The notes under the pieces were generated by a model. The model was not told the origin of the DNA, did not search any database, and was given only the letters and a program-made list of their open reading frames with translations. 64,000 nucleotides of DNA, from NCBI GenBank assembly GCA_023935145.1, contig CM043701.1:75747817-75811816 (forward strand), written 5' to 3'. Below, piece by piece: positions 22,514 to 34,849 of the stretch. A program made the position numbers and the translations under genes. Every line of letters begins with the position of its first letter. Position 1 is the stretch's first letter. The stretch comes from Bretschneidera sinensis. Lineage: Eukaryota; Streptophyta; Magnoliopsida; Brassicales; Akaniaceae.

Positions 22514-23290
22514 ATGGCTTCAAATTTCATGGTTGAGAAATTTGATGGAAAGGGAGATTTTTCCCTATGGAAGCGGAATATCAAGGCTGTTCTTATGCAA
22601 CAGAAAGTGGACTTGGCTATTGGAGAAGATGATGCTTTTTCCAGCAAGTGTCATGGAGGACCAGCGGATTGAGATGAAGAAGATGGCTTATAACACCATT
22701 TTTTTGCACATATCAGATAGTGTCACAAGGAAGATCCGACTGTCATATGGAAGAAATTAGATGAGTTGTTTCTTACCAAAACTCTCCTTAACAAGATTTA
22801 TCTTCTTAAAAGAATCTTTGCTTTTAAAATGGATCCTAGTAAAGATTTTCAAGATAATCTTGATGTTTTTAATAAACTAGTTCAAGATTTAACTAGTTGT
22901 AGTATTAAATTCCCGGATGAACAATTGGCTGTCATTTTGTTAAATTCTTTTCCTGATTGCTTTGATAATTTGATTAATGCTATTGAGTATAGAAGGGATA
23001 CTTTAACCAAGGAGATTGTGATCAATGCCATAAGGGCACATGACTTCAAAGCCAAGATGAAGGAGACATCAAGTGGAGATGAGCTGTTCGTAAGAGGAAG
23101 GCTAGCAACTCGGAATGGCAGTAGCAACCATGGCAACTACCGGGAGAAATCAAGAGGTAGAGGGCAAAGCCATAGGAGAGCACATTCCAAATCAAGATTT
23201 GGAAAGAGGTGCTTCTACTGCAACAAGTAGGGCCATTTCAGAAAATATTGCAAGAAGAAGATGTGGGATGAGAGAAGAAGCCACACCAAT
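22514..23290 (+). pseudogene. gag: Copia gag of A2, broken
   Basis: The ATG at 22514 opens MASNFMVEKFDGKGDFSLW. A frameshift near 22660 and a gap near 22735 precede the long piece 22766-23230 (FNKLVQDLTSCSIKFPDEQL; UBN2-type core). The zinc knuckle reads C-F-Y-C-N-K-stop-G-H-F-R-K-Y-C: all four ligands are kept, but a TAG lies inside it at about 23228-23230. It aligns closely with A1 gag. Confidence 0.9.
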
Positions 23291-24516
23291 AATGGAGAGG
23301 CTTCGGTTGCCAAGGGAGAACAACAAGATGATGTTCTTGTTGTGTACTCAAATAAGAGCAGGAAACAAGGCAGTGAAAAGTGGATTCTGGATTTCGGGTG
23401 CACTTATCACATGTGCCCTCACAAGGAATGGTTCAAGAATTTCAAGGAGATCAATGATGGAAGGGTCTTTTTGGGGAATGACAATTCTTGCCAAGTGAGG
23501 GGGATTGGAGACATCCAATTGAGGATGTTTGATGGAGTTACAAGGCTGCTGCGAAATGTGAGGTATCTTCCAGATTTGAAGAGAAATTTGATCTCATTAG
23601 GACAGTTGGATTCATGGGGTATACATGCAAAGTAGAGGGAGCAAAAATCAAGGTGGCCAAGGGATCTTTGGTAGCGATCAAGGCAGCAAGAAACGATGGA
23701 CTCTATAAGATGATTGGAGAGACAAAAATCAATGATCAAGAAGTAAGCTTGATGGCTGAGAAGGATAAGGCAGCCCTTTGGCACACTCGCTTGGGACATA
23801 TGAGCGAAAAGGGCCTGCAAATTCTTAGCAAGGATGGTCTACTTAGAGGAGACAAAGTAGAGAAACTTGATTTCTGTGAGAGTTGCATTCTTGGGAAGCA
23901 ACACCGAGTCAGCTTCAACATTGGAGTGCACAAGTCTAAGGGGATTCTTGACTACATTCATATATACCTTTGGGGACCAGCAAGAAAACCAACACAGGGA
24001 GGTAACTTTTACTTTCTATCTTTAATTGATGATTATTCAAGAAGAGTGTGAGTTTATTTACTTAGAAATAAATCAGATGCCTTAGATAAATTTGTTGTGT
24101 GGAAAAAGTTGTTGGAAACTCAAACGAGTAGGGTAGTTAAGACATTACGAACCGATAATGGCTTAGAATTTTGCAATAAGGATTTTGATAAATTCTGTGA
24201 ATTAAATGGCATTCTAAGACATAGAACGGTTGTAAAAACACCTCAGCAAAATGGAGTTGCTGAGAGGATGAATAGAACCCTTATGGAAAAGGTTAGGTGC
24301 ATGTTAATAGGATCCGGTTTACCAAAATATTTTTGGGGAGAAGTTGTGGCTACAGCTGCATACTTGGTAAATAGATCACCCTCTAGAGCTTTAGAGCTCA
24401 AGACTCCCATAGAGATGTGGAGTGGGAAACCCCCTGAATTAAGCAACCTTAGGACTTTTAGGTGTGTTGCATATGCACATCAAAAGGTGGATAAACTTAG
24501 CCCAAGATTTAGATAA
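23261..24516 (+). pseudogene. pol: Copia protease and integrase of A2, broken
   Basis: The protease (23261-23635) has DFGCTYHMCP in place of the usual D-[ST]-G-C. A frameshift near 23620 leads to 23614-24051, with the H-H-C-C zinc domain (LWHTRLGHMS ... CESCILGKQH). The first catalytic position reads HIYLWGPA where HSDLWGPA is usual, so an aspartate is lost. A stop at 24049-24051 is followed by 24097-24516, with the second aspartate (LRTDNGLEFC) and the glutamate (QQNGVAERMNRTL). Integration activity would be lost even without the stops. Confidence 0.9.
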
Positions 24517-24761
24517 TGTGTATTTCTAGGATATGGTGATGGGGTTAAGGGATATAGGTTGTGGTCCTTAGAAAAGAAAGGCATGAAACTCATTATAAGT
24601 AGGGATGTTATTTTAATGAATTGTTATTTCCCTACTTCGAGAAAACTAACCCTACACGGGCTAGTGAGCAAACCAGTCCAGAAGTTGTGGAGCATCACAT
24701 CAAGGAGAGTTCAGTTCAGGTAGAGCAAGGAAGGTAAGAGGGTTTGGACTAAGTAGAGCCC

Positions 24762-26138
24762 TTGAATGAAGGCCATGCTCAAGAAACTCAAGAAGATACT
24801 GAACAAGAAGAGGTTGATGCAGCAAGTTATAATGACTACCAGCTCACAGGGGATCGGGGAAGGAGGGTGGCTAGACCACCTTTGAGATATGGGTTTGCGG
24901 ATGCTAATGTAGCAGCTCCTTGGACAAAAGGAGAGGTTAAACCAGAAACTTACATGGAATGTAAGGATTCGTCAAAGTGGTAGCTAGCTATGGAGGAAGA
25001 AATGGATTCTTTGATGAAGAACGACTCTTGGGAGTTGGTGCCCAAACTAGAAAAATAGAGAGTTGTGGATTGTAAATGGATCTATAAGATCAAAGAAGGG
25101 AATACTCCAGGGGATTAAGTCTGGTATAAAGTTAGGCTGGTGGCGAAGGGGTTCACACAAAAAGAAGGCATAGATTTCACCGAAATCTTCTCACTAGTTG
25201 TGAAGTACAAGATGATATAGATAGTGTTAGCATTGGTGGTCCAATTTGATTAGGAAATCGAGCAAATGGATGTGAAGATAGCGTTCTTACATGGAGAGCT
25301 TGATGAGACCATTTTCATGAGGCGACCCGAAGGCTATGAGGAAGGAAGGCAGAGAGAGTTGGTGTGCAAATTGAAGAAATCTCTCTATGGCCTGAAGTAA
25401 TCACCTCGGTAATGGAATAAGAGGTTTGATTCTTTTGTAATCAGCTTGGGTTTCATGAGGAGCTACTATGATTCGTGCTTGTACTATAAGAGGCAAAAGG
25501 TTGAAGAGGTGGTGATCATCCTCATCTATGTTGATGACATGTTGCTGGTTGGGAGCAGCATGGAGAGGATAAGGAAATTGAAGGCTCAACTCAGTGAGGA
25601 GTTTGAGATGAAGGATCTTGGCTATGCACAAAAGATCCTTTAGATGTGTATAATCCAAGAAAATGAGAGAAACTAGTTAAGGGTTTCTTGGGCAATGGGT
25701 GTTCTCAGCAGATTTGTGAGTAATCCCAGAAAGAAGCATTGGCTTGGGATGAAGTGGTTGCTGAGGTATTTGAAGGCTTAGTGGGAGCCGGTGGTAGCAC
25801 TCATAACAACCACGGTATAATGTATAGTAACTACGGAAGCCATAAAGGAGGTTATGGGGTGCAAAGGGTTGTTGGACGAGTGGATGGTCCTAAAAGAGCA
25901 TGTGGTGGTGACTTCGGATAGCGAAAGTGTGTGGCACTTGTGGAGGAATCCAGTGTTCTATGAGGGGACGAAGCATATGGATGTTCGGTATCATTTCATT
26001 CGGGAAAATTTTACGAAAGGATGCATCCATGTGGACAAGGTAGCCACGGAAGAAAATCCTATGGATTTAGGTACTAAAGTCCTACCTCTAAGTAAGTTCA
26101 ATCATTGCCTTGGACCACTTAGGATTGGAGTCGGTTAA
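24762..26138 (+). pseudogene. pol: Copia reverse transcriptase and RNase H of A2, broken and partly deleted
   Basis: 24762-24983 is the acidic linker before RT. From about 25060 the RT is readable through several stops ([33 protein letters not shown]). The catalytic YVDD is intact in the open piece 25446-25643 (LIYVDDMLLVG). After 25643 the end of RT is missing, and RNase H starts near 25700. The piece 25854-26138 holds the tail (TKHMDVRYHFIRENF, TEENPMDLGTKVLP), which ends about 70 bases before the polypurine tract. Confidence 0.9.
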
Positions 26139-26206
26139 TTGATGACTCAAGATGAGTTTGGATCCCGAAGTTCTCTGCACAATGGTTCAGGTTTCAACAC
26201 TTAGAC

Positions 26207-26218
26207 AAAGGTAGAGAT
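26207..26218 (+). other. Polypurine tract of A2
   Basis: AAAGGTAGAGAT directly before the 3' LTR, the usual copia position. Confidence 0.8.
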
Positions 26219-27183
26219 TGTTGGTATTTTTCTAAGGTTTAAACATAGTTCAAACATGGTTAAATTCTAAACCAAGGTTGGAAGATTAAATTTCAGCATG
26301 TTAAAGGAGTGCACACATGTGTGTGCATCACTTTGGGTGTGTGTGCACACCCCTATTTAGCAAGGCAAAGGAGTGCGCACAGTTGTGTGAAGGGCAGCAT
26401 CAGTGTGTGCTACACCACTCCTTCACCAGCGCTGCACCACCTAGCAAGGGAGGTGCTGAAAGAAGGGCACCACCACACCACTCAGCAAGTGGTGAAAATG
26501 GTGTTTTACCTAGTGCCGCAACATGCCTTGTTCAGTGCTGCAACGCTAGGCACACTGATGCACACATGGACAGCTTGTTTAAGCCTCTTCTTAGGTGTGT
26601 GGATGCAAGGTTAAAATGCACAGCACCACTTAGGATTGATGGAGGGCCATGGTTAAATGGTCCTCAAGATCTAAGGGTGGAGATTGACTCTCGAGATTGG
26701 ACAAGAAGTTGGTGCACTATATAAAGGATCACCTAGCTTCATTATCAACATAAGTTTCTGACATACTTTGAGATCAATTTTAACAAGTGACAAGACACAA
26801 TACAAGAGAGAATTGTGTGAGAGTGCAAAGACACAAAACACAAGAGGGACTCATTGTAGAGAGGTTGGTTGTAAAGAAGAGAGAGTAGTATAGATAGAGA
26901 GCTTTGTAATAGTTCTTAGCATCTTCTTTCTTCTCTTCTTGGTTTCTTCAAGAACTTGAGGTTTCTTGAAGAGAGTTGCTGTAATTGTAAAGAACCATTG
27001 ATTTAGTGTAGAGAGTTCGGAGGAACTCACGGGGACGTAAGGCTATTGCTGAACCTCATTAACAAATCGTTTGTCTTCTTTTCTTTCTTGCTTTCGATTG
27101 CTGTATTTCTTTCTACAAGTCATTCTAGACTTGGGTGTTTGGAAGATCACCACCTAGGCATCTTGTCAAGGTGATTTCCAACA
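26219..27183 (+). repeat. Copia A2 3' LTR
   Basis: 965 bases, TGTTGGTATT...TTTCCAACA; TATA box at 26718-26725. It differs from the 5' LTR by many substitutions and short indels, including a short duplication near 26245 and a deletion of about 15 bases near 26475. Confidence 0.95.
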
Positions 27184-27301
27184 TACTTGGACTTCTAATG
27201 AGACATTGGTTTCTTTGCTTGCACAATAGCACCACTGTTATCGCAATGCAAAGTTATTGGATTGATAATGTCTAGAACCACTCCTTGTTCAATGATGAAC
27301 T

Positions 27302-28535
27302 TGTTAGCAGCATGCCCTACAAACCAATGACAATTTTTGTCTAGGGATATTATTTTTAAAACAATCTTATTCAAATTGTTATCATAAATTATGACAAGTT
27401 TATTTGTTATGAATATTTGTTTAATTATATTGTCATGATTGAGTCCATAGAGTAAGCAATGGAGATTGAATTATGATAAGATCATAATTTTGAGAATTAG
27501 TCTTCTCAAAAGTTTTTCTAGTAATCCAACTAGACTAGTACATTCCATGTTTACTCAATTGGGAGGGTGGTTAATCTTAGTGTCACTTACTAAAATAATT
27601 ATGTGGGTGCTAATTGGAGAATGAGTTTACTAAACATGATTCAATTTAAGAGCACCTAATGGAGTGTTAGTTGCCTGTCAATAGGTAGTTCTTATGTTAT
27701 AATTGTGCATGTGATCTTTTGACCTGAGATACCACAGTTATCTTGTATGCAACTTATTATACTTTGATGCTATTTAATATGGTTCTATTTATAGATCATT
27801 AATTGGAAGTAATTGGGTATAACGGGTTTCATATGTAGGTATGTGAATGTACAGTAAGGGGTCTATCACTTCTAAGCAAAATGAGAGAATGTTCTATGTG
27901 ATCTATTAAGATATAATTCGAAAAGTTCCTTGGCCAAAGCTGGGTGAGGATTAGAAAGGAGTTTCTAATTTTATCATAAGAATTATATTCTTGAGATCTA
28001 GATACATAGTATTAATGCTAAGTGTTTGACAATAATTCTATACCCTAAATAGCTCAATCGAGACATTGTAGATGGAATGTTTGAATTTCATGATAACTGA
28101 TAACAAAATGTTTTAAAGTTTCACAACTAAATTCACACTAGTTGTGTAGTCATAATATGCTACTAGGTGTCACTCATGGTTGTAAAATCCTTAATAATTA
28201 ATTTAATGGACAATTAACTAATTCTTATAAAAGGGAGAATAAAAAAGAGTTTTGATTCAAAAATAAATTAGAAAGAATTTTAATTAATTGGAAAGGGTTT
28301 TAATTATAATTATATAAAAGTTATGGCCTATAACCATATTATTTTGAACCTAAAGGGTTAAACACAAAAGGGGCAATGTGTAATTAAAAAATAATTACAA
28401 GAGTTTAGTTTGCAATTAATAGTTAGTTTCACTTAACTCTAACACTATAAATAGTTTGTAAGTGTATAGAAATTTACTAGCACATAATCTAAACTTAAGT
28501 TTGTCCTAGGTTTAGTTCTTCTTATTCCACAAAAC

Positions 28536-28567
<32 letters not shown>

Positions 28568-28852
28568 TTAATTGAAAGACAAATCCAATTCGGGATTTGC
28601 CCTGTGTGGACGATATTTAGAGATCACATATTGTTGTAAATACAAGAATGCGAGAATTTAGATTCGGGTGTGTTGGAGAATTCGAATACAACAACTTCAA
28701 GAAAAGAACATAAAAAATCAATGGTAATGATTCTAAACCTTGAATGTACTTGTTCAGTATATGTTCTATATAAATCATAAGGTGAATAGGGTTTATAGGA
28801 ATCAATGGAAAATTTTAAATTTTTGTTACGTTTTCTACATTGATTTCCTTCA
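27302..28852 (+). repeat. Copia D 5' LTR
   Basis: The start is fixed by TGTTAGCAGCATGCCC, matching TGATAGTAGTATGCCC of the other family LTRs; the exact first base is uncertain because the neighbouring RNase H sequence is similar. The end is before AG-TGGTATC. A (GA)n microsatellite occurs at about 28537-28567, near the expected R/U5 part. Confidence 0.8.
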
Positions 28853-28854
28853 AG

Positions 28855-28867
28855 TGGTATCAGAGCC
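28855..28867 (+). other. Primer binding site, tRNA-Met type (D)
   Basis: TGGTATCAGAGCC, 2 bases after the LTR. Confidence 0.9.
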
Positions 28868-30849
28868 ATCCTTATGATTTATATAGGACATGGTAGTTTA
28901 TTGTTAAGGCTATAACAAATTGATTTTTAAATTCTATAGTTTGTATATTCATAAATCTAAAAGTGAGATTTGGGTTTGTGAAACCATACATCAAGGAATT
29001 CAAAAGAGTGTTTTTGAATTGTTTATTATCATATGATGATAATAAAATTTTTGTTGATTGTTTTTCAAATGAATTAAATCAATAAAGATTAATTATAAAT
29101 AATTTAGTTGAACAGAATATGATTTTGAATCAAAAGGAACTTGTTTTGGGAAGAAAATTCGCATGAAAATCGTGAAAATTTACAAAAATCATTGGGACAA
29201 ACGAGTGCCCCAAAGGGATAATCAATTGTACCCTCATAGACCTGATTGAAAAATTAGGCAGAAAATTTGGATAGTCAACTACCTCGAAGAGATAGTGAAT
29301 TGTGACATCAAAACATGATGAAGTTTTGGACAAAGACTTTAGACGGTCGACTATCTAAGGTCACAATCAACTGTTGAAATGTGAAAATTGATTTTCAGTG
29401 TTTATCAAAATATTTTGAAATTGTTTCAATTTTCTTCAAAACTAAAATCCAATTTTAATTACAATAAATTATTTAATTTTTTATTCTCAAAATTTTAAAA
29501 TTAAATTGGTTTGATAAATTTAGAGTTGGTCTTAATTTTAAAACCAATGGTTTTAATAAATTGGAGTTTGATTTGGAATTGAAACTCTAATAAATCTAAT
29601 TCTTATTTGGAATAAGTTTTAGAAAAGTCTTTAGAAACCTAATTTGATTACCATAAGCAATCTTATAATTACATTCATAACTAGAATATATTATATTTAA
29701 ATTTATATATGCAATATGATTGTTTATATCTTCATGGATGGGCGGCTATGGACTTGAGACCAAATAATTTAGCTATATGATTAGTCATTATTCAATATGA
29801 TTGAATGTATTGTTGTAATTTTATGGGTTATAATATTTAATTCTATATTCTTGGGATATGTAATTTTAAATGGGTTTTGTATACCTCGCATCTCTTTTAT
29901 CTCTGGTTGTAAAATTCTACCTCTCTTATTGTAAGTGTCCTCTATTTTGAATCAAGGTTTCTTATTGATTATGTAATGTAATTAGTTAGAATAGTTTATA
30001 GGAGTAGAGAGAAATTTTTCATGGAAAGCTGAAGGATGATCGAGTGCATAAAGAAGCAATGGAGGCCCATTTGAAGATTGTAAGGCCCATTATGTAGAAG
30101 TTGGTGAAAAATATTATAAAACCTTAAATTAAGACCAATGATTCACTTAGTGGCTCAAGTGAATCATGCACAAAATCTCATTATCACCCAGATTCATATT
30201 TTATTCGATATTATATGATATGTGATATGAATGTGATGCATGTTTAAATTAATGATAAGACTAAAGACCAGTTAAACTTCCTCATGAAAATAATTACTAT
30301 TAAGTTGTAATGAAGAGATACAGGATCTATTGTTCTAAGTAAAATTTTTCTCAGACATATGGGACTTACATTATGGGAGATTCATGATGCCCTTTTAAAT
30401 ATATGATATAACAAGATAGAAAACTAATGGGTCCAAAAAACAATCATGTGAGGGCTCACTGGCTCAATCAGCTACACTTGTGAAAATGGTGGGGCTGACA
30501 TAACTAGAATATATTGTCTAAGAATCTATTCTCTAAGGATGGTATATTTTAGAGTCCAAAGGAATGATTAGGAATTACATGAGATGTAATTGATAAGTGT
30601 TATCTACCTGTTAAAGGTTTATTATACCCAAGAAACTATTATGTGAGGCTATTTTAAATGAGTAATGGGATCCTAATCTCCATTAGGATACCTTCTAATA
30701 GGGTCTCCTGAATTTTATACTAAGGTATTATGGAATTTGAAAGAATAGTGGGAGGTACCAATATGATTAAAGACTAAATCTATTGGTGGATAATAAAACT
30801 GAATAGATGCTAATTTTCTACTATTGTTGACTTGTAGATCACAATTACC
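28868..30849 (+). other. Long leader of D, no gene seen
   Basis: About 2 kb between primer site and gag, as in E (38420-40397). It is AT-rich, with a cluster of AGTCGACT-like words at 29160-29390 also seen in the E leader at 38750-38900. I see no believable frame; the short minus-strand frames at 28617-29333 are chance. Confidence 0.75.
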
Positions 30850-31660
30850 AACCTCAACCAACAATTCAAAAGTCTTAGTACCAACAGACTAACTGGATTC
30901 AATTTCCTGGATTGGTTAAGGAACTTAAGAATCGTTCTCAATTTTGAGAAAATTGGCTATGTTCTTGATCAAATGCTTCCAGCAAGTGTTGTTGTGAATG
31001 CTCTGGAACAAAAGGTTGCTACTTTTGAGAAGTGACAAGAGGTTGACGTGATGGCTAGGTGCTACATGCTAGCTTCAATGTTTAATGAGCTTCAGAAGAA
31101 ACATGAGAAGATGGAAAGTGCTTATGCAATATTGCTTCACTTGCAATATTTGTATGGTGAAAGCAGTCACACTACAAGGTTCCAGATCTCAAATGATCTC
31201 TTTAGAGGTAGATTGCCTAAAGGATCATCAGTCTATTAGCAAAGACTGAAAATGATAAACTACATTGAGCAATTAGATGAACTCGTTGTTAGTTTGGATG
31301 CAAAATTATGTAATGACTTGATTTTATAGTCCCTTCCAGATTTATTCTCGCAGTTTGTTATGAATTATAATATGAATAAGATAGAAGCTACACTTCCAGA
31401 TCATGTTAATATGTTAAAGACTACAAGACAACAATCAAGAAAGGTAAAGTACCCATTATGCTTGTTAACGAGGCTACTTATTGTAAGTCCAAAGTAAAGA
31501 AAGTCTTAAAGAAGAAAAATCCATTAAAAGCAAAAGAAGGTGTTAACACGACAAATTCTTCAAAAACCTAGAAAGAAAAGAACAAGTTCTTCCATTGTAG
31601 TAAAGACAAATATTAGAAGAGATAATGCAATGAGCATATTGCGAGTTGAAAAGGCAAGTC
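30850..31660 (+). pseudogene. gag: Copia gag of D, broken
   Basis: It reads from TNLNQQFKSL (the ATG is replaced by ACA) through NFLDWLRNLRIVLNFEKIGYVLD, the diagnostic N-terminus of this copia Gag type. It continues in 31048-31239 and on to about 31440, with stops. The zinc-knuckle position near 31590-31650 is degenerate, with a stop. Confidence 0.85.
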
Positions 31661-31700
31661 TTTAGAAGGTACACCCAATTTATTTCTCTTTGAGATTAAT

Positions 31701-32012
31701 TTGCCAATAAAAGATTCTTCTACTTGGGTATTAGATATTGGATGTGATTCACACATTTGCAATAATTTGCAGGGACTAAGAAGAAGTAAAAAGCTGAGTA
31801 AAGAAGAAGTCACCCTTTGCCTTAGAAATGGAGCAAGTATTGCTGCATTAGCCGTAGGGATTTATTACTTAGATTTACCATCTGGAAAGACTTTGGAATT
31901 AAAAGATTGTTTTTATGTGCTAATTTTGATTAGGAATATTGTTTTAGTTTTTTTGGATAAAGAGAGTTATGAACTATCTTTTAAAATAGTTTATGTTCAT
32001 TTGTTTAAATAA
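31701..32012 (+). pseudogene. pol: Copia protease of D
   Basis: A 103-codon open piece: SSTWVLDIGCDSHICNNLQG, where D-I-G-C stands for the usual D-T-G-C, followed by the LELKDCFYVLILIRNI strand typical of copia proteases. It is open by chance preservation, with stops at both sides. Confidence 0.85.
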
Positions 32013-32109
32013 TGAGTTATTTGATACTGGCACACTTATAAATTGTCTTCATATTCTAGAATTGAATGGTAATATATTGTGTATTGATCAATAAGGTACT
32101 AAAAGGAAG

Positions 32110-32870
32110 AAAAAAAAAAGATGAAATTAATCCTTCATATGTATAACATCTCAAACTTGGTCATATCAATGAAAGTAGGATTAACAAGTTGGCTAAAGTT
32201 AGATACTTTGATTCATACCCAATATATGAATCTTCTCATATGAGAAAAATGACTAAAACTCCATTTAGTGGACATGGAGAAAGAATTGTTGGATTAGGAT
32301 TCATACACACATATTTGTGGGCCATTAAGCTTAATTGCTAAGGGCGGCTATTCTTACTTCATTACCTTCATTGATGACCATTCAAGGCTATGGTATGTGT
32401 ATCTTATGATGTAAAAATCTGAATCCTTTGAAAATTTTAAGGAATTTAGATATGAAGTGGGAAAATAAATTGGCAAAAATATCAAAGTTCTTTGATCTGA
32501 TTGATGAGGTGATTATTTGACCAATAACTTTTTGGATCATCTCAAAGAGAACAAATTATCTCATAATGGACAAATTATCTTATAATGGACAAATTATCTC
32601 ATAATGGACTCCTCCTAGAACACTTTAAATGAATGGTGTCTGAAAGGACAAATCATACTTTATTGGATATAGTGAGATCGATGATGAGTTACACTGATCT
32701 TCTAATTTCATTCTAGGGCTGTGCCTTGGAAATTGTCGCATATTTATTAAATAGAGTTCCTTTTAAATCTATACATAAGACAACATATGAGATGTTGAAT
32801 GGTTTGAAATATGGTCTTGAGCATGTTAAGATTTTAGGTTGTCCTATATATGTCAAAAATTAGTTGTAGA
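32110..32870 (+). pseudogene. pol: Copia integrase of D, strongly decayed
   Basis: Recognisable in pieces: the pre-integrase/zinc part near 32150-32330 (KMTKTPFSGHGE), the core with a TYLWAIKLN-like remnant, an F-I-D-D-H-S match near 32365-32385 and the SERTNHTLLDIVRS motif with the catalytic glutamate near 32640. A 19-base triplication disrupts it at 32551-32607. Confidence 0.8.
32551..32607. repeat. Three tandem copies of a 19-base unit
   Basis: ACAAATTATCTCATAATGG three times (the middle copy has one T for C). It arose inside a decayed integrase frame; related sequence in E has one copy. Confidence 0.95.
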
Positions 32871-33049
32871 CAAGTTAGAAAGTAAGGTATGATAAGTGTA
32901 GGTTTGTGGGATATCTCAAAGAAAGTTTGGGATATTACTTTTATTTCCCTAATAAGCAAAATGTGTTTGTTTCAAAATTTGCTACCCTTCTGGAGAAAGA
33001 GTTTGTTATCTAGAAAGGAGTGATGGGAGTAAAATAGAACTTGAAGAAG

Positions 33050-33585
33050 TGTTTCAAGAATAAAAAATAAACGATGATCAACCTAAGGAGCCTATTGCAA
33101 TAGAGTCTCCTATCACACAACCTGCTCATAGATCAAGAAGGATACCTAGAGCACCAGGGAGATATAGGTATCTCATTGAGGGTGACGTGGAGATACATCT
33201 TATTAGGAATAATGAACCTACGAACTACAAGGAAGGGATGTCAGAAATTGATTCAGTAAAATGGCTTAAAGCCATGAAATCTGAAATGAAATCCATGTAT
33301 TTTAACCAAGTTTAGATCTTGGTTGACCCCCTGAAGGTATTGTACCTATTGGTTGCAAATGGATCTATAAAAGAAAGATGGGTGCCAATGGAAAGGTAAG
33401 AGACCTTTAAAGCAAGACTAGTAGTGAAAGGTTATAAACAAAGTTAAGGAGTTGACTTTGATGAAACTTTTTCTCTTGTAGCCATAATTAAATCAATAAG
33501 AATTTAGCTCACAATAGTTGCACACTACGATTATGAGATATGGAAAATGGATGTTAAAATCGCTTTCCTCAATAGTAATATAGCA
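33050..33585 (+). pseudogene. pol: Copia RT, N-terminal part, of D
   Basis: It begins with the linker (AHRSRRIPRAPGRYRYLIEG), then GCKWIYKRKMGANGK, and ends in MENGC-N-R-F-P-like sequence equivalent to WKMDVKTAFLN. The YVDD region is gone: the sequence breaks off at the junction with C/F. Confidence 0.8.
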
Positions 33586-34205
33586 CCCTATGCTTTCAAT
33601 GATTTATTCTTCTTCTTCTTCAAGACTTTCTTAACCTTCGATTTAGAGGAAGAAGCTTAATTAACAATCAAAATGGGTGTTTTGCCTTTCTTGTTCATTC
33701 TTTCAGTAGTCTTCAACATGTTGACAAGTTTGGAAGTGTAGCTTCTATCTTGTTTATGTTGTAGTTCATAACGACTTGAGAAGAAGAGTTTAGAAAGGAT
33801 TGCAGAATCAAGTTATTACTCAACTCTACATATGTATGAAATCTGAGCTTGTCTAACTACTTAATATAGTTGGTCATCTTCAATCAATTCTTATGGATTG
33901 ATGATCTTTCGGGCATCCTAGCTTAAAGAGGTCTTTAGAGATCTGGAACCTTACATTACAACTATGCTCACCATATAACTCTTGTGGATGAAGCAATATC
34001 ATAAATGAACTTTCCATTATATCATGTTGCTTCTGAAGCTCATTAGACATAGATCGTAGCACGTAGCACCTTGCCTTCATGTCATCCTTATTCCACTTCT
34101 CAAAAGTAGCGACCTCTTCTTCCAAAGCATTTTCAGTAAGAGTAGTTGTGAGTGATCGATCTAGATCATAAATTATTTTCTCAGAATTGAGAGATTTAGG
34201 TTTTG
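33586..34205 (-). pseudogene. gag: Copia gag of C/F
   Basis: On the minus strand the core is open at 33880-34125 (ATFEKWNKDDMKARCYVLRSM, SCNVRFQISKDLFK). The N-terminus breaks near 34205, and the C-terminal lysine-rich part ends at the junction with D at 33586. It is the missing gag of the split element C/F. Confidence 0.85.
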
Positions 34206-34849
34206 TGTTTTCGGGTTTGGTTGAGGCTAGGGTTTGTTGAAGAAAAATGTTTATGGGAATCTTGTAGGATTTTGGGGAATTATTTTTAGGTTTTTAAGAG
34301 AAGAAAAAGTTGTTAGGAATTCTAGAAATTTGGAAAATTCCATATCTCAGCTTGTTAAGTTGTTTATAGAGAGTTAACTTGTGTTTTTGGTACCTATTGA
34401 GGGGTTTATATATAGGAATAGGTTAGCATAGGGTCTAAGGTGCCACATAGGAGTATAAAAACTACTTTTAGATGAAATAGAATTGCTTTTAACCCTAGGA
34501 CACACACATAAATGAAAAAGAAAAAATTGGGCAAATTCAGAGTCGTTGCGCCCAGTCAGGTCTCAGACCCAGTTAGCGGGTTTGGAGACTCGATCAACCG
34601 ATTTGGGGACTTAACCGGCTAGCCCATAGGCCTAACCAATCGACTGGGTTTACCCTCCCCCTTCTTGATTTCACCTTTCCACTTTTTATTCATTTTAAAA
34701 CTATTTTAACCAATTCTTTTCCAAATTCAAATTTCCACAATTATTCATTCAGTTTTAGCATTTCGAGACCAATTTTCATCATCGGGCTTCATACACAGTT
34801 CATCATAATATTTGGAATGAAATTGGGCGTTTATGGTTCCTAACTTAAT
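34206..34849 (-). repeat. LTR-like segment, minus strand, unassigned
   Basis: It replaces the LTR tail, primer site and leader expected for C/F. On the minus strand it has a TATA box at 34401-34416 (TATATATAAACCCC) with pyrimidine-rich and CCTAGCC sequence after it, and CGACTGG/CGATTGG words at 34560-34660 like those of the 43785-46109 LTR. It may be a gypsy LTR fragment. No terminal TG/CA pair could be fixed. Confidence 0.4.

Larger units (their letters stand above)
19263..27183 (+). mobile_element. Copia element A2, complete in outline, nested in C/F
   Basis: 5' LTR 19263-20237, primer site 20239-20250, leader (with a 2-kb gypsy solo LTR at 20320-22352), gag, PR, INT, RT, RNase H, polypurine tract 26207-26218, 3' LTR 26219-27183. 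Flanks TGCTT (19258-19262) and TACTT (27184-27188) form a target duplication with one difference. All domains are present in copia order, but in-frame stops and frameshifts occur throughout, and part of the RT-RNase H connection is deleted near 25650. Inactive. Confidence 0.95.
27302..33585 (+). mobile_element. Copia element D, plus strand, 3' end missing
   Basis: 5' LTR 27302-28852, primer site 28855-28867, long leader, gag, PR, INT and the first part of RT. It stops at about 33585, where minus-strand gag of C/F begins, so the rest of RT, RNase H and the 3' LTR are deleted. It lies within C/F: the RNase H of C/F stops at its left end. It is the same family as B1, C/F and E. Confidence 0.85.

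Noticed and set aside
28537..28567. (GA)n tract as a regulatory GAGA element
   Set aside because: A simple microsatellite in an LTR; not conserved in the other LTRs of the family.
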